NCBI RefSeq assembly: GCF_033807575.1
Contig: NC_084721.1
Location: 8,184,001-8,248,000, forward strand
DNA length: 64,000 bases
Direction of reading: 5' to 3'
DNA from: Cydia pomonella
Taxonomy: Eukaryota; Arthropoda; Insecta; Lepidoptera; Tortricidae
The translations under genes were made by a program, and so were the position numbers. The notes below the pieces were generated by a model that worked only from the letters and a program-made list of their open reading frames with translations, had not been told where the DNA came from and made no database searches. The first letter of the stretch is position 1; each line of letters begins with the position of its first letter. This document shows, one piece after another, positions 51,734 to 61,539 of the stretch.

Positions 51734-54667
51734 TTAACTTAAAAAATATGTGGGCCCCTTTCGGGTAAAAGCCTCCCCCAAGCTATTCCACTTCTCTCTA
51801 TCTTGGGCTGTCTCTAGCCATTTTGGACCCGCTGTTGCTACTAATTCGTCAGACCATCTGCCACATGGTCGACCTCTGCCTCTTGAGCCCTGTGGCCCAG
51901 GCCATTTTACGATTCTTATGGTCCATCTGTCGTCTCTATATCTGGCCACGTGTCCTGCCCATTTCCACTTTCTCTCGAGTGAGAATGTTAAGGCGTCTCT
52001 AATTTTAGTTTTTCTTCGGATATCATCATTCCTTACTCTATCCTTTAATTTTAAGCCTAGTAGGCTTCTCTCCATTCGCTTCTGCGTTATTTGTATTTTT
52101 TGCCTGGTTGTGTAATCGAACGTCCAAGTTTGACAACCATAGGTGAGGCATGGTAGTATTTCCGAATCCATCACTATTTTTTTGGTAGGCAGAGGGAGTT
52201 GTGATTTAAAAATTTCTTTATTTGCCCAGTATTTCTTCCAGCTAATTGCTATTCTTCGGTCGACTTCTGTAGAGTTTCTATCTTTGCTGAAAGAGATTTG
52301 TTTTCCCAGATATACGTAGCGCTCGACAAACTCAAGAGGTATATTATTTACTAAAATTGGTACATTGTGTGAATTTGTCATTACTTTCGTTTTTTCAAGG
52401 TTCATTTCTAGTCCAATTTTTATACTGGCTTCATTAAGGTCGTTTATCATGGTACTTAATTGTAATGGGCTTTCCGCAAAAAGTATAATGTCATCAGCGA
52501 ACCTTAAGTTACTTAAAACTTTTCCCTTTATATTAATTCCTCGTTTTGACCATGGCAAGTTCGCCATTATATGTTGTAGCACGGCTATAAAGAGCTTAGG
52601 GGAAATCGGGTCCCCTTGCCTCACACCTCTGTTTATTTTAAACTCTGTGCCTAATCTGTCTAGTCTCACCCGGCTCGAACTGTTGCTATATATATATTTT
52701 AAAATATTTATATATTTTTCATTGATATTTTGTGTTCGTAATGCCGTCCAGATGCTGCAATGAGATATGGAGTCGAAAGCTTTTTTGTAATCAATGAAAG
52801 CTATATACAGTGGTCCACGAAATTCCAAGTATTTTTCAATCACTAGGTCTACTACTTGAATGTGGTCCACTGTACTAAATCCGCTCCTAAAACCGGCTTG
52901 CTCTATCGGTTGGTGATTGTCAATGTCCGATGATATTCTTTCTAAAAGGCTTGAAGAAAATAACTTGTAAAGACAGGACATGAGACTTATAGGACGGTAA
53001 TTTCCAATATCCTTTGGATCGCCTTTTTTATACAACAGTACGATTTCCGATTCTGTCCATGACTGCGGAACTACTTCTTCATCCAGTATTTTATTCCACA
53101 GCAGCGTTATAGGTGTTAAGAGTAGAGTCTTTGCAAATTTAATACTTTCGTTGGAGATCCCGTCAGGTCCTGAGCTTTTTTCTGACTTGAGCTTTGTTAT
53201 TTGTTTTAAAACTTCAGATTCCGTGAATTTCTGAACTGAAGAGGTACTCGTGCTTTTTGAAATAACTTCTATTTGTTCAATTGCCTCATGTTGACTGTAG
53301 AGTTTTTCATAAAAATCCGTTGCTGTTTTTAAAACTTCCCTTCGAGGTTCACATACGACAGAGCCCGGTTGTAGCGACGGAATCCATATTTTCGATTTAT
53401 TCAGTTCCTTGTAAGCTTTTTTGCCGGATCTTGATATTTCAAGGTACTTTTGTATTGTATCTATTCTGTGAGAGCTATAGCATTTTTTTATTTCCTTGTT
53501 AGTAGCTTTATACAAACTTTTAAGTTCTTCTTTTTCAGATTTGTTCAGTTTCGGTTTGTTTTGTAGAGTGTTTCTTTCTTTCATAAGTTCTAAAGCTCTT
53601 TGTGATAAAATATTGCATTTTTTGTGTCGTTCGGTACTCTGTAAGCTTTTAGATATAGAGAGCGTAATTTTCTGACAATATTCACTTGCGCTATAATTGT
53701 TGCAGGTCGATATCAGTTCTGGTATATAATTACTTAGGTTGTTAGTATATTTGTCTCGCTCTTCTAATGATTTCAGCGTTGATGAAGTGTTTGAAAACCT
53801 GCGCCTGCTCTTTTTTATTGTATTTAAGTTTACCGTTGATCTAAGCATTCTGTGGTCAGACCCGAAGGGGACTGACGAAAGTACCTCATATTTAGAAAAC
53901 AGGTGTGGTTTTGTGGTTAGAATATAGTCAATTTCATTCTTTGAGCTTTTGTTGGGAGAGATCCAAGTCCATCTATTTGATTCTTTTAGTTTAAACATGG
54001 TATTAATTATTTTTAAATTGTACTCGAATGCGTATTGAATAAGTCTTTCGCCGCGAATGCTCCTATCGCCATAACCATTAGGGCCGGTAATTGAATGCTC
54101 TTGTATTTTAGGTGTCCCAATTTGTGCATTAAAATCGCCCATAGAGATTATATATTTAGTAAAAGTAGAGTCATGAGCTTTCGCCATATCTCCGTAGAAT
54201 TTATCTATATCTTCTTGAGATGAGCTTTCAGTAGGCGCATAGGCCTGTATTATAGCGAATAGTGTGTCTTCCAACTGAATTTCGAGTACACAGACTCTTT
54301 CCGATATTCCTGTAAAAGTTTTTATGTTGTTCTTGTATTTTTTCTTGATTAAAAAGCCCACTCCATACATGCCTTTGGTTTTGCCTATATGGTAGAAAAT
54401 ATAGTCTTCGTCTTCGATAATATTCTCTCCTAATCGTCGGACCTCGCTCAATCCTATTATATCGTGTTTGATGTTTTGTAATGCCGTTTTAAGCTCTATG
54501 AGCTTCTCTTCTGTCGATAGTGACCTTACGTTGTAAGTGCAAATGTTGAAAATTACTTTCTTTGGGGGGTTTTGGTCGAACTCTCCCGCGGTGACCAGCC
54601 GTGTTGGGAGATTATTTTTGAAATGTGTGTTTAACTTCTGAATTTTTTGGGGGGGCGCTGTTAATTG
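51734..54667 (-). CDS. RTE LINE ORF2: endonuclease and reverse transcriptase (no own start codon visible)
   Basis: 977 codons open from the codon after the ORF1 TAG to a TAA at 51734. AP-endonuclease: CTYNVRSLS at about residue 41, LSEVRR, MYGVGFLIKKK, IQAYAPTE, GDFNAQIG and GSDHRMLRS. RT: NYRPISLMSCLYKLF, EQAGFRSGFSTVDHI, AFIDYKKAFDS, GVRQGDPISPKLF, LRFADDIILFAES with catalytic FADD, NLEKTKVM. C-terminus: KWKWAGHVAR and GRPCGRWSDEL. It would nick the target and copy element RNA onto it. The first Met (in KGMYGVGF, near residue 97) lies inside the endonuclease after essential residues, so initiation there would give a dead enzyme. Translation by readthrough of ORF1 is the simplest model. Confidence 0.9.
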   Translation of the reverse strand, partial: QLTAPPQKIQKLNTHFKNNLPTRLVTAGEFDQNPPKKVIFNICTYNVRSLSTEEKLIELKTALQNIKHDIIGLSEVRRLGENIIEDEDYIFYHIGKTKGMYGVGFLIKKKYKNNIKTFTGISERVCVLEIQLEDTLFAIIQAYAPTESSSQEDIDKFYGDMAKAHDSTFTKYIISMGDFNAQIGTPKIQEHSITGPNGYGDRSIRGERLIQYAFEYNLKIINTMFKLKESNRWTWISPNKSSKNEIDYILTTKPHLFSKYEVLSSVPFGSDHRMLRSTVNLNTIKKSRRRFSNTSSTLKSLEERDKYTNNLSNYIPELISTCNNYSASEYCQKITLSISKSLQSTERHKKCNILSQRALELMKERNTLQNKPKLNKSEKEELKSLYKATNKEIKKCYSSHRIDTIQKYLEISRSGKKAYKELNKSKIWIPSLQPGSVVCEPRREVLKTATDFYEKLYSQHEAIEQIEVISKSTSTSSVQKFTESEVLKQITKLKSEKSSGPDGISNESIKFAKTLLLTPITLLWNKILDEEVVPQSWTESEIVLLYKKGDPKDIGNYRPISLMSCLYKLFSSSLLERISSDIDNHQPIEQAGFRSGFSTVDHIQVVDLVIEKYLEFRGPLYIAFIDYKKAFDSISHCSIWTALRTQNINEKYINILKYIYSNSSSRVRLDRLGTEFKINRGVRQGDPISPKLFIAVLQHIMANLPWSKRGINIKGKVLSNLRFADDIILFAESPLQLSTMINDLNEASIKIGLEMNLEKTKVMTNSHNVPILVNNIPLEFVERYVYLGKQISFSKDRNSTEVDRRIAISWKKYWANKEIFKSQLPLPTKKIVMDSEILPCLTYGCQTWTFDYTTRQKIQITQKRMERSLLGLKLKDRVRNDDIRRKTKIRDALTFSLERKWKWAGHVARYRDDRWTIRIVKWPGPQGSRGRGRPCGRWSDELVATAGPKWLETAQDREKWNSLGEAFTRKGPTYFLS

Positions 54668-54682
54668 CTATTTATCTATATT
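54650..54682 (-). promoter_or_regulatory. Candidate stop-codon readthrough signal, TAG CAA TTA
   Basis: On minus, GAT AAA TAG CAA TTA ACA. The stop at 54670-54668 is followed by CAATTA, which satisfies UAG-CARYYA, the type of context shown to allow readthrough in tobacco mosaic virus. ORF2 follows in the same frame (219 nt, 73 codons, from the TAG to the TTG at 54451). No downstream structure was evaluated. Confidence 0.6.
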
Positions 54683-55483
54683 CTGTTGTCCGTGCTTGTT
54701 TTGAAAACTTAGGGCATTGTTTATATTAGGATCTCGAATAACAAACGAGTTCATGTCTCTTTTGTTCTTTTTTACTGGTTGAGTTTGTGTAGTGCGGGCC
54801 GTGCTAGTACTCGCCGCTTCTTGAGGTGAGGCGGACAAATTTCTTTTGTTATGACGCTTGTCTTGCGGGCCCTGCGGCTCCAATTTTCCCAGTTTAACAA
54901 TTTTGTCGTATTTTATTACTGCTCTATTGCCCAATTCTCTTTCTTTCTCTACCTCTGCTTGCAAGATCTTTCGTTTTTCCAAGATTTTTTGTGGGTAGTC
55001 TTCTTTGATATAGTATTTAGTTTCTTTTAGATTTTTGGCGTTTTTCAAAATCTCAAGTTTTTTGCCCATAGTTGTAACGGTCAAAATGACTGGTCTCGTT
55101 TTTTCTCCTCTCTTCCCTAGTCTCCTTACACATTCAATTTCAGTGTCATTGCAACGTACTCTCATCGTATTATTAATTAAATCAAGTATTGATTTTTGCA
55201 AGCCTATATAGCTTTTTTCTTTTTCTTCCAAACCAAAGAATACGATGTTTTTTCGTCTTATATTTCTTTCCAACGCATCGATTCTCGTCTCTTGTTCGCA
55301 TAATTTATTTTCCAATTCTTGGTTTTTAATTTCCAATTGTTCAAATTTTTTGTTAATATTTTTGTTTATGTTTGTAGTTATGCTTTCTTCCATGGAATTC
55401 ATTTTTGCTTCCAAATCCGCCTTTTGATTTTTAAGGTTTGTTTCAATGGATTTTAATAATTTCATTATTTCAGCATTCTCCAT
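54668..55483 (-). CDS. RTE LINE ORF1: coiled-coil RNA-binding type protein
   Basis: 271 codons from ATG at 55483 to TAG at 54668. Residues about 1-80 are a heptad-rich coiled coil (KLLKSIETNLKNQ, LEIKNQELENKLCEQETRI). A compact domain follows with RRKNIVFFGLEE and CVRRLGKRGEKTRPVILTV, resembling the L1-type RRM/C-terminal ORF1 fold of insect LINEs. The tail (about 205-271) is basic and low-complexity (KRHNKRNLSAS, TSTARTTQTQPVKKNKRD). It probably trimerises and coats element RNA. Uninterrupted. Confidence 0.85.
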   Translation of the reverse strand: MENAEIMKLLKSIETNLKNQKADLEAKMNSMEESITTNINKNINKKFEQLEIKNQELENKLCEQETRIDALERNIRRKNIVFFGLEEKEKSYIGLQKSILDLINNTMRVRCNDTEIECVRRLGKRGEKTRPVILTVTTMGKKLEILKNAKNLKETKYYIKEDYPQKILEKRKILQAEVEKERELGNRAVIKYDKIVKLGKLEPQGPQDKRHNKRNLSASPQEAASTSTARTTQTQPVKKNKRDMNSFVIRDPNINNALSFQNKHGQQNIDK

Positions 55484-56034
55484 GATTTCTAAGTGTAAAT
55501 CTAAAGCCCAAAAACTATATTTAACCTATTGGTGTCCACGCCCTCTATCGTACTTTCCCAGTATTAGAACCTCGCTTATTGCGATCTATGAACTGATGCG
55601 TTATTCACGTAGTTTGTACCGTATTTCATAGATGGCGTTGTTGTTAAAAGTGAGTGTCCAGCCCGGTCAGCTTATCTCTTATTTTTAATTTATTCACGTA
55701 TTTATAATCGAAAAATAATGTCACTGTCCTTAATTTAAGAGAGTATCACTTAAGTTATATCACTAGTACATAGTTTTAGCACGAACACCAAAAAAACATC
55801 TTAAATTAGTCCAAAACATTATCACTTTTTTGCCAACTCATTGCTTTGTTTATTTACATTTTTGTTTAATTCACTTGCCGAAGTTTGTAGATAACACTAA
55901 GTCCGCAGAGTTAGAGCTCAATAGTCCTTTTTAGTACACTTTTAGACCATAAAAGCAATAAATACTATTTATTTTTTTATTTTCACAACGAGAGAGTACA
56001 CAGATTGGTATTGTTAGCAACAGCGCCACCTAGC

Positions 56035-56036
<2 letters not shown>
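55484..56036 (-). other. 5' UTR of the RTE LINE
   Basis: Begins ACCGCTAGGTGGCGCTGTTG on minus and runs 550 nt to ORF1. An inverse relative of its first motif (AACGCCATCTATG) lies at about 55625. The GGTGGCGCT phrase is frequent at ends of insect elements and also ends the insertion at 49837. Presumably holds an internal promoter; no TATA-like box was identified. Confidence 0.5.

Positions 56037-56120
<84 letters not shown>
56037..56120. repeat. 84-nt T run (A run on the element strand)
   Basis: An uninterrupted homopolymer between the left target duplication and the 5' end of the RTE LINE. An A-tract is expected at the 3' end of a LINE, not here. It may be an expanded microsatellite seeded by the AAAA of the target site, a 5' addition during integration, or an assembly effect. 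Confidence 0.8.
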
Positions 56121-56121
<1 letters not shown>

Positions 56122-56738
56122 TATACTCTTGTTTAAATTCTGAGTTTTGCTTCATTTTACGTTCCATCTGATGTAGTCGCCGTTCAGCTACTTTAAATGA
56201 GTCGCCTAAGACATCTGGTGAATCGCAAAGAGGTATTTGAACACAAAATCTGCCATCCTCTTCACGCTGTGTGGTTTCTTGAAAAAGGGTTTCGCAGTGT
56301 TCGTCACTGTTTGACGTAGGTTTGTTTTTAGGAACCACTTCTATTTCCCAAAACTTCACAAGTTGCTGTTGTATGTCCTGACTGAAATGGCAATAAGTTT
56401 TGCTAGGACGGGACGTTTTGCACATTTCCCCCCATTGCGGCCACCAAGGATCCATCCGAGCTCAGTTTCTTAAAGGATCGGTTTATTTGGTCCGAGTTTT
56501 ATTTGAGAAGTACCCAGGACATCCCAGAAGATATCCAAACCTAGAAGCATATCTATATCTCCAGGGCGATAGAAGTCTGGATCAGCAAGTTGGATGTGGC
56601 CGGGGATATCTAGTTCATCAACCCGTATCTCAGTTTGAGGAACAATGTCGGTTATAATTGATAGGACATAACATTTAACATTTGTAGTAAATGAGGTATA
56701 AGTAGACCTTATCTGTACGTTGCAGTGTTCGGCAATGC
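56121..56738 (-). pseudogene. BEL pol N-terminal part (protease-RT linker)
   Basis: Minus-strand text in two frames: TEIRVDELDIPGHIQLADPD, FYRPGDIDMLLGLDIFWDVL and then LVKFWEIEVVPKNKPTSNSD, HCETLFQETTQREEDGRFCV, QIPLCDSPDVLGDSFKVAE and FKQEYTK, the usual BEL sequence before RT. Frame change near 56460. Confidence 0.82.
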
Positions 56739-58355
56739 CTACGGTTGCATTTTAAGACCGGACACGCAGTTGTATTTTTTAATTTTAGGGCATCCTAACT
56801 TAGCTTGCGCCGCCTCCGTAATGAATGAAGATTGCGAACCGTTATCTAGAAGAGCGCGCAATTTAATTGTGTTGCCATTGTTTGACACCTCAACCACAGC
56901 CGTTGAATGAAGAGCCAGGCCTGAGGAGCCAGCAGACAGAGTAATTACCGGACGCGGGCAAGAAGATGCGTTATCAGTAGCATTGGTAGGTACGTCAACG
57001 TTAGAAGTTGACGTGGTAGGCAAGGATGTAGACGTAGACGATTCTACGTTATTTTGTATATCTTGTCGTGATGATGATGATGATGATGATTGCAATTGGT
57101 GCGGCTGCGAACCGCTGGGCAAGTTGTTTGTTTTATGAAGTAAAGTATTATGCCTTCTTTTACAGATGCGGCAACCTGCGAGCCGGCATTGGTACGATTG
57201 GTGATCATTACGTAAACAATTACTACATAATTTCCATTGAAAGACCTTTGCATTTCGTTCTTCCACAGACATTGATTTAAATTTGTTGCACTCATATAAT
57301 TTATGATCTTGTTTACAGGCCAAACAACAACCACGGGGATGTGAATCGAGCGAAGAAGAAATAAATGATTTCGACCTATTAAAATTGTGACGATTTTCAA
57401 CCTTATTATTATTGTTAGAACTTTGATTATTTGAAGTTTTAGCGGCATAGACTGTTTCTAATACAGTGGCCCTTTGACGAAGAAAGTTGAAAAAATCCTC
57501 CAAAGTATGGGTTTCTAATTTGCTTCGATGTTCCTCCCAATTTCTCGCGGTTACCGAGTCCAACTTCGATGAGCCTATATAAATAATGAGCGTGCTCCAA
57601 CTATCAGTCGGCTCGCCTAACAACTTCAAAGCGCTTAAATTTTTTGAAATTGCATCAACTAAGTTGCGTAGGTCCCGGTCGGACTCCTTAGAGAGCGCCT
57701 CAATCGAAAATAGACATTTAATATGTTCGTTAATTAATAGACGCTTATTGTCGTACCTGTCACAGAGCAACGACCAAGCAATTTGATAATTATCTGCCGA
57801 AACGCTGACTGAATTAATGACTGCCAGAGCGGAACCCTCCAAGTATGATTTTAAATAATGGAATTTACTTATGTTGTCTAAATTCTCATTATTGTGAATG
57901 AGAGATAAGAACATGTCTCGAAACATAAGCCATTTGCTTGTATCACCGCTGAAAGGAGGAATTTTCAGGGGTGGCAGTTTAACGTGATTTGTTATTGATG
58001 TGGAACTGCCACGACATGAAGACTCGTCTCCTTGTTTTAATTTGCTATTGTTAAACGCATCTAAAAACTCTTGAGCGGTGCCAATCAAATGGAAGAACTG
58101 GTTTTCCGTTTGCTCCCTTTCTTCCATCTGTTTTGACGTATCGGAGTCTAATTCCTCAATTTCACTTTGAATTTCATCGAAAGTGTAACTCAACTCTTAA
58201 AATTTAGATAATCTTAAGCTTAATTCATTGTTTATTAATTTATTACGCTCAGTTACACTATCTAGACTCTTTAAAGGCGTTAAAAACTTTTCAAATAATG
58301 TTACGCGGCCTCTAAGAGTGGCCCTTTGTTTTAAAAGGTCCTTTAATTCGGTCAT
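56739..58355 (-). pseudogene. BEL gag and protease
   Basis: ATG at 58355 (MTELKDLLKQRATLRG). Codon 53 is TAA (58199-58197), after which the same frame runs open for 484 codons. Gag: LPPLKIPPFSGDTSKWLMF, FHYLKSYLEGSA, LLCDRYDNKRLL. Zinc knuckles: CCLACKQDHKLYEC, CSNCLRNDHQSYQC and CRICKRRHNTLLH. A Ser/Thr/His-rich linker leads to the protease ALLDNGSQSSF, where DNG replaces the expected DSG (56838-56846). The nonsense codon truncates Gag to 52 residues, so this copy is defective. A coincident minus-strand frame (57044-57448) is a shadow. Confidence 0.85.
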
Positions 58356-58922
58356 AATGCAGGCGAAAATAACAAAAGATGTTAGTTAAAAGTAATTAAA
58401 ATGAATCCAACCTCGTAAATGATGAGTAGAACAGCTTATCGCTGATAACAGATGTGCACTATAGGTACCGGGCGGTCAACGCAACGCGACACGGTGTAAC
58501 TCGGCGCCGCCGCTGGAAACCGCTGTGCAGTGTAGTTGACCAAATCACTAGTTCTCACCGACTTATATCCCGATATTTCCTGAAATAGTCGGCAATTATG
58601 TTTAACTACCTATAAGTACTTGTTTTTTAAGCGGGCCAAATATATTTAAGAAAACCTAGTTATTTAGAAATACGAAAGTTGGACACTGTGGAACACTGTG
58701 TTAACACACAATTTTAAAATTGAATTATATGGAAGATTTAACTGTTTTACGGTACTACCTACTTAGATTAAAATCACGAACCGCACAATTGTACTAGAAT
58801 TATCAAACAATATTTACACAAGTAGAAAACAATAACCTTTGAAAGGTAGGAAATGGTTAGCACTAAAGGAATGGGCAATACTTCCTTCGGATCCAGTCCA
58901 TCACGTCGGGGTCACCATAACT
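58356..58922 (-). other. BEL leader with primer-binding site
   Basis: From the LTR end, minus reads AGTTATGGTGACCCCGACGTG; TGGTGACCCCGACGTGA is a primer site common in BEL and gypsy elements of insects. The remaining 500 nt before gag are non-coding. Confidence 0.8.
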
Positions 58923-59159
58923 TGTTCGACAATTCGGGGCTCGTCAATGAATTAGACGGTTCACAGTAGATATAAGTATAATCAGCTTCCACAAAATTGT
59001 ATATATAACAGAATTTGGTATGTTTAAATGTTAAGTACAAGGCAGCGCTTGATCGTGCCGTAGATGGATTCGTAATGATATGCAAAAAGTCATATGTACT
59101 CCTCCCGCGCGTCCGTTCCCTCTCTCGTCCAGCAGCTAGGTAAGGGTGAGTGTAGACAT
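58923..59159 (-). repeat. BEL 5' LTR
   Basis: 237 bp, TGTCTACACTCACCC...TTGTCGAACA on minus, flanked outside by TCCT. Confidence 0.88.
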
Positions 59160-59163
59160 CCTT

Positions 59164-61218
59164 ATTCCTCATATATAATGTTTGGTTTTGATTGACCATG
59201 ATATATTAGATTAATCAGAGTCATCTATGATCCTTCTCAAGTACCCACTTGAACGTTAAACAACTTGTTGATAATGCTTCGATGGTCAATACTTCTGTAC
59301 GTACGTTATAACGTACTCAATTCCTCACGCGGTCCACAGATGGCGCTGTTTTCAAAATTATAGATATTTCTCTTTAATTTAGTGCTAATGTTATCATTTG
59401 GCTTTTTAAGGTTTTTAGTCCTATTTCTGATATTTTTTATCTCAATTATATTTAATTTGAAATACTTTTAAGAGAAAGTTTGAATAAATAGACACAAGAT
59501 CTACAAACAGTTTAAATAAGAACTAATTTTATATAATTTTTTTATTAAGGCCCCTTAGTACTTAAATGATTTATATATAGATAGGCTTATGGCCAGTTAC
59601 AATGGGTCGGGAGTTCCATCACTCACCTGAAGAGGTTCCGAGCTGGGTGGCCCTTAAGTGTTTTAAGGTGCCTTTAGCGGAGTAGGCTGCTGGAGCAGCC
59701 TCAAACGATGGGCTCGTAAGGGCAACGCCAGCGGGGTATCGGTGGGTAAGGTCCGACCGAGATCTCGGTCTCGGTCTCGGTCTCGGCATTCTCGGCCAAA
59801 AATCGAGCCGAGATTCTTGCCGAGACCGAGACTAGGCAATGAGTTATCAATGTTATCATTGGTGAATTTGAATTTTCCGCGCACGAGCGCCACCCGCTTA
59901 GTGTGACTTTTTTTGTGATTTTGATTGGTTTCGTACCCACATTTTAAGCTAATTACTTATCAAATACTAAGTGTTGGGATCGGATAAGCGCGGTTGCAAG
60001 TAATGACTTGTTCATTTGGGTCTTTTCGTTTTGTGGTTGTTGTTATTGATAAATAAATGAGTGTATATTGATATCGGGAATGTAATTTAGATTAAGGCGC
60101 TCTTATAGTCGGATTTTAGGTTTTTGAGGGGGTGAAGCAGACGAAGTGGCAGAGCAAGCAGGCGGGCGCCCCGCGCGCCGCGCCCGCAGAATGCCTACGT
60201 ACTTATTCTGACGCCATCCGTATTCTGGTTTGTTAGTTCTGGGATCTTTTTCGGAAATTTATATTGATTATGATTTTTACTCAATGAAATTAAAAATTAC
60301 ATAATTATATACAATACTGAAGTATACCGCGGCAAACTGATAACCTAGTAAAATGATACCAAATAATTTTCAGATGAAAAAATATTACTTACTAATTCAG
60401 ACAAAAGTTACAACCGTTTGTTTTAAATCATATATAGATACCTATTCAAAACTTAGTTGACCTTAAAAATGCAATAGAAGTCAATTTCGGGCAAGTATTG
60501 AAAAAAGGAAGAATACTAGCAAAGCTAAGTAATTTGTGGGAGTGACCGTGGAAAGGTAGATTTTTTTTGCAGGTAATTGAGATAACACAAAACAAAAGCA
60601 TAAGGTATGCATAAGCATATATTATGTAGCTCCAAAAAGTAGATAAAACTTGCTATCTTCAAAAAAAGAACCATGACTCTAACTGTAACGACTATGTATT
60701 TCTTTATTATTTTTTGAATTGACGACGATTATAAACTTTCAATGCAAAAGTCGAGAAAATTGCTATTATTATATATTATTTAAAGTTTTAAAAAACACAC
60801 TTCTACTTCGAAGTTATATAGTAATGGGTATAATTGACTGACTTTAATTAATGTCTAATACAGAAGCAGTCTATTGTCTGTCTACTCTGTCTCTAATCAA
60901 ATATTATAAGTATATTTGACCCACTGAGGTTTCAGATGAAGTTGAAAATCTGCAAACATATGTAAGTAGGGTGACAATGAAATATTATGGTACCATCGAA
61001 CTGATCTGAAGATTGAGAGAGGAGGTGGCCATAGAAACTCTCTGTAAAAACATCGCAACCTAATTGCGTTTGAGGTTGTTAGAATTGTCTCGATGAGTAT
61101 TATTTTCCTGTGGAACGAAGTACAATTAAGACCTGTTCCGTAATGTTTTTTACAAGAACACATTAATATACAAAACTTTCCGATGAACAAAATTATTTTA
61201 TCTATAACTATGTTATTT
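59164..61218. other. Non-coding stretch with a CTCGGT repeat
   Basis: No gene is supported. 59760-59835 holds (TCTCGG)n and an inverted partner (CCGAGATTCTTGCCGAGACC), able to form a hairpin. A GC-rich patch (GGCGGGCGCCCCGCGCGCCG) lies at 60160-60185 in otherwise AT-rich DNA. An AGATGGCGCTGTT phrase is at about 59338. Confidence 0.5.
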
Positions 61219-61539
61219 ATCCCTTCAAATGGCGGCCCACCACTCACGGGTCGATGCGAAAGCCAGTAAGCTGTCGGCCACCTGTCACTGTTGCTAGGTT
61301 TGATTAGTTAGGTGCGTGTGGCGAAATGCATAAACATTACAATAATTTAATTGTTCTATTCGAACACCGTATTTAATGCTTATTCTAACGATATATGCTT
61401 CAATATATACTGTTATACATAGATAAGCTTAAATAGTTGAATTTGTAATATTGTCTAAATCCGCGCTGAACACCCAACGGGGCCCCGCCACTTTTCTACT
61501 TTTCACGTTATTCGTTGCCGCCACTTGAAGGGATATTTT
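61219..61539. mobile_element. ~320-bp MITE with 21-bp TIRs
   Basis: TATCCCTTCAAATGGCGGC at 61219 is mirrored by GCCGCCACTTGAAGGGATA. The CCCTT start and AT-rich four-base flanks (TTAT / ATAT) would fit a piggyBac-type MITE whose TTAA has decayed, but that is weak. No coding frame. Confidence 0.6.

Larger units (their letters stand above)
51640..56116 (-). mobile_element. Full-length RTE-type LINE with intact ORF1 and ORF2
   Basis: Minus strand, flanked by the 9-bp duplication TTTTGTATA (plus-strand copies at 51631-51639 and 56117-56125). Order: an A-tract of about 80 nt at the 5' end, 5' UTR from 56036, ORF1 (55483-54668), ORF2 in the same frame after the ORF1 stop (54667-51734), a short 3' UTR with AATAAA near 51670 and a (TTTA)n tail. 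The short 3' UTR and repeat tail suit the RTE clade. Both frames are uninterrupted, so this copy may be young and competent. Confidence 0.9.
46590..59159 (-). mobile_element. BEL/Pao LTR retrotransposon, defective, with two nested insertions
   Basis: Minus strand. 5' LTR 59159-58923, 3' LTR 46825-46590, TSD TCCT (46586-46589 and 59160-59163). Primer site TGGTGACCCCGACGTGA just inside the 5' LTR. Order: gag, protease, RT, RNase H, integrase, then a purine tract GAGGGGGGGAAGA. A 1.7-kb insertion (49837-51545) and an RTE LINE (51640-56116) split pol. Coding parts carry a nonsense codon and several frameshifts, but the LTRs differ at only a few sites. Confidence 0.92.

Noticed and set aside
54451..54453. 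TTG at 54451 as the start of RTE ORF2
   Set aside because: Non-AUG, and it cuts off the first endonuclease motif (CTYNVRSLS) that lies open upstream in the same frame.
57044..57448. 134-codon minus-strand frame in the BEL gag region
   Set aside because: It overlaps the zinc-knuckle part of gag in another frame and has no domain of its own.
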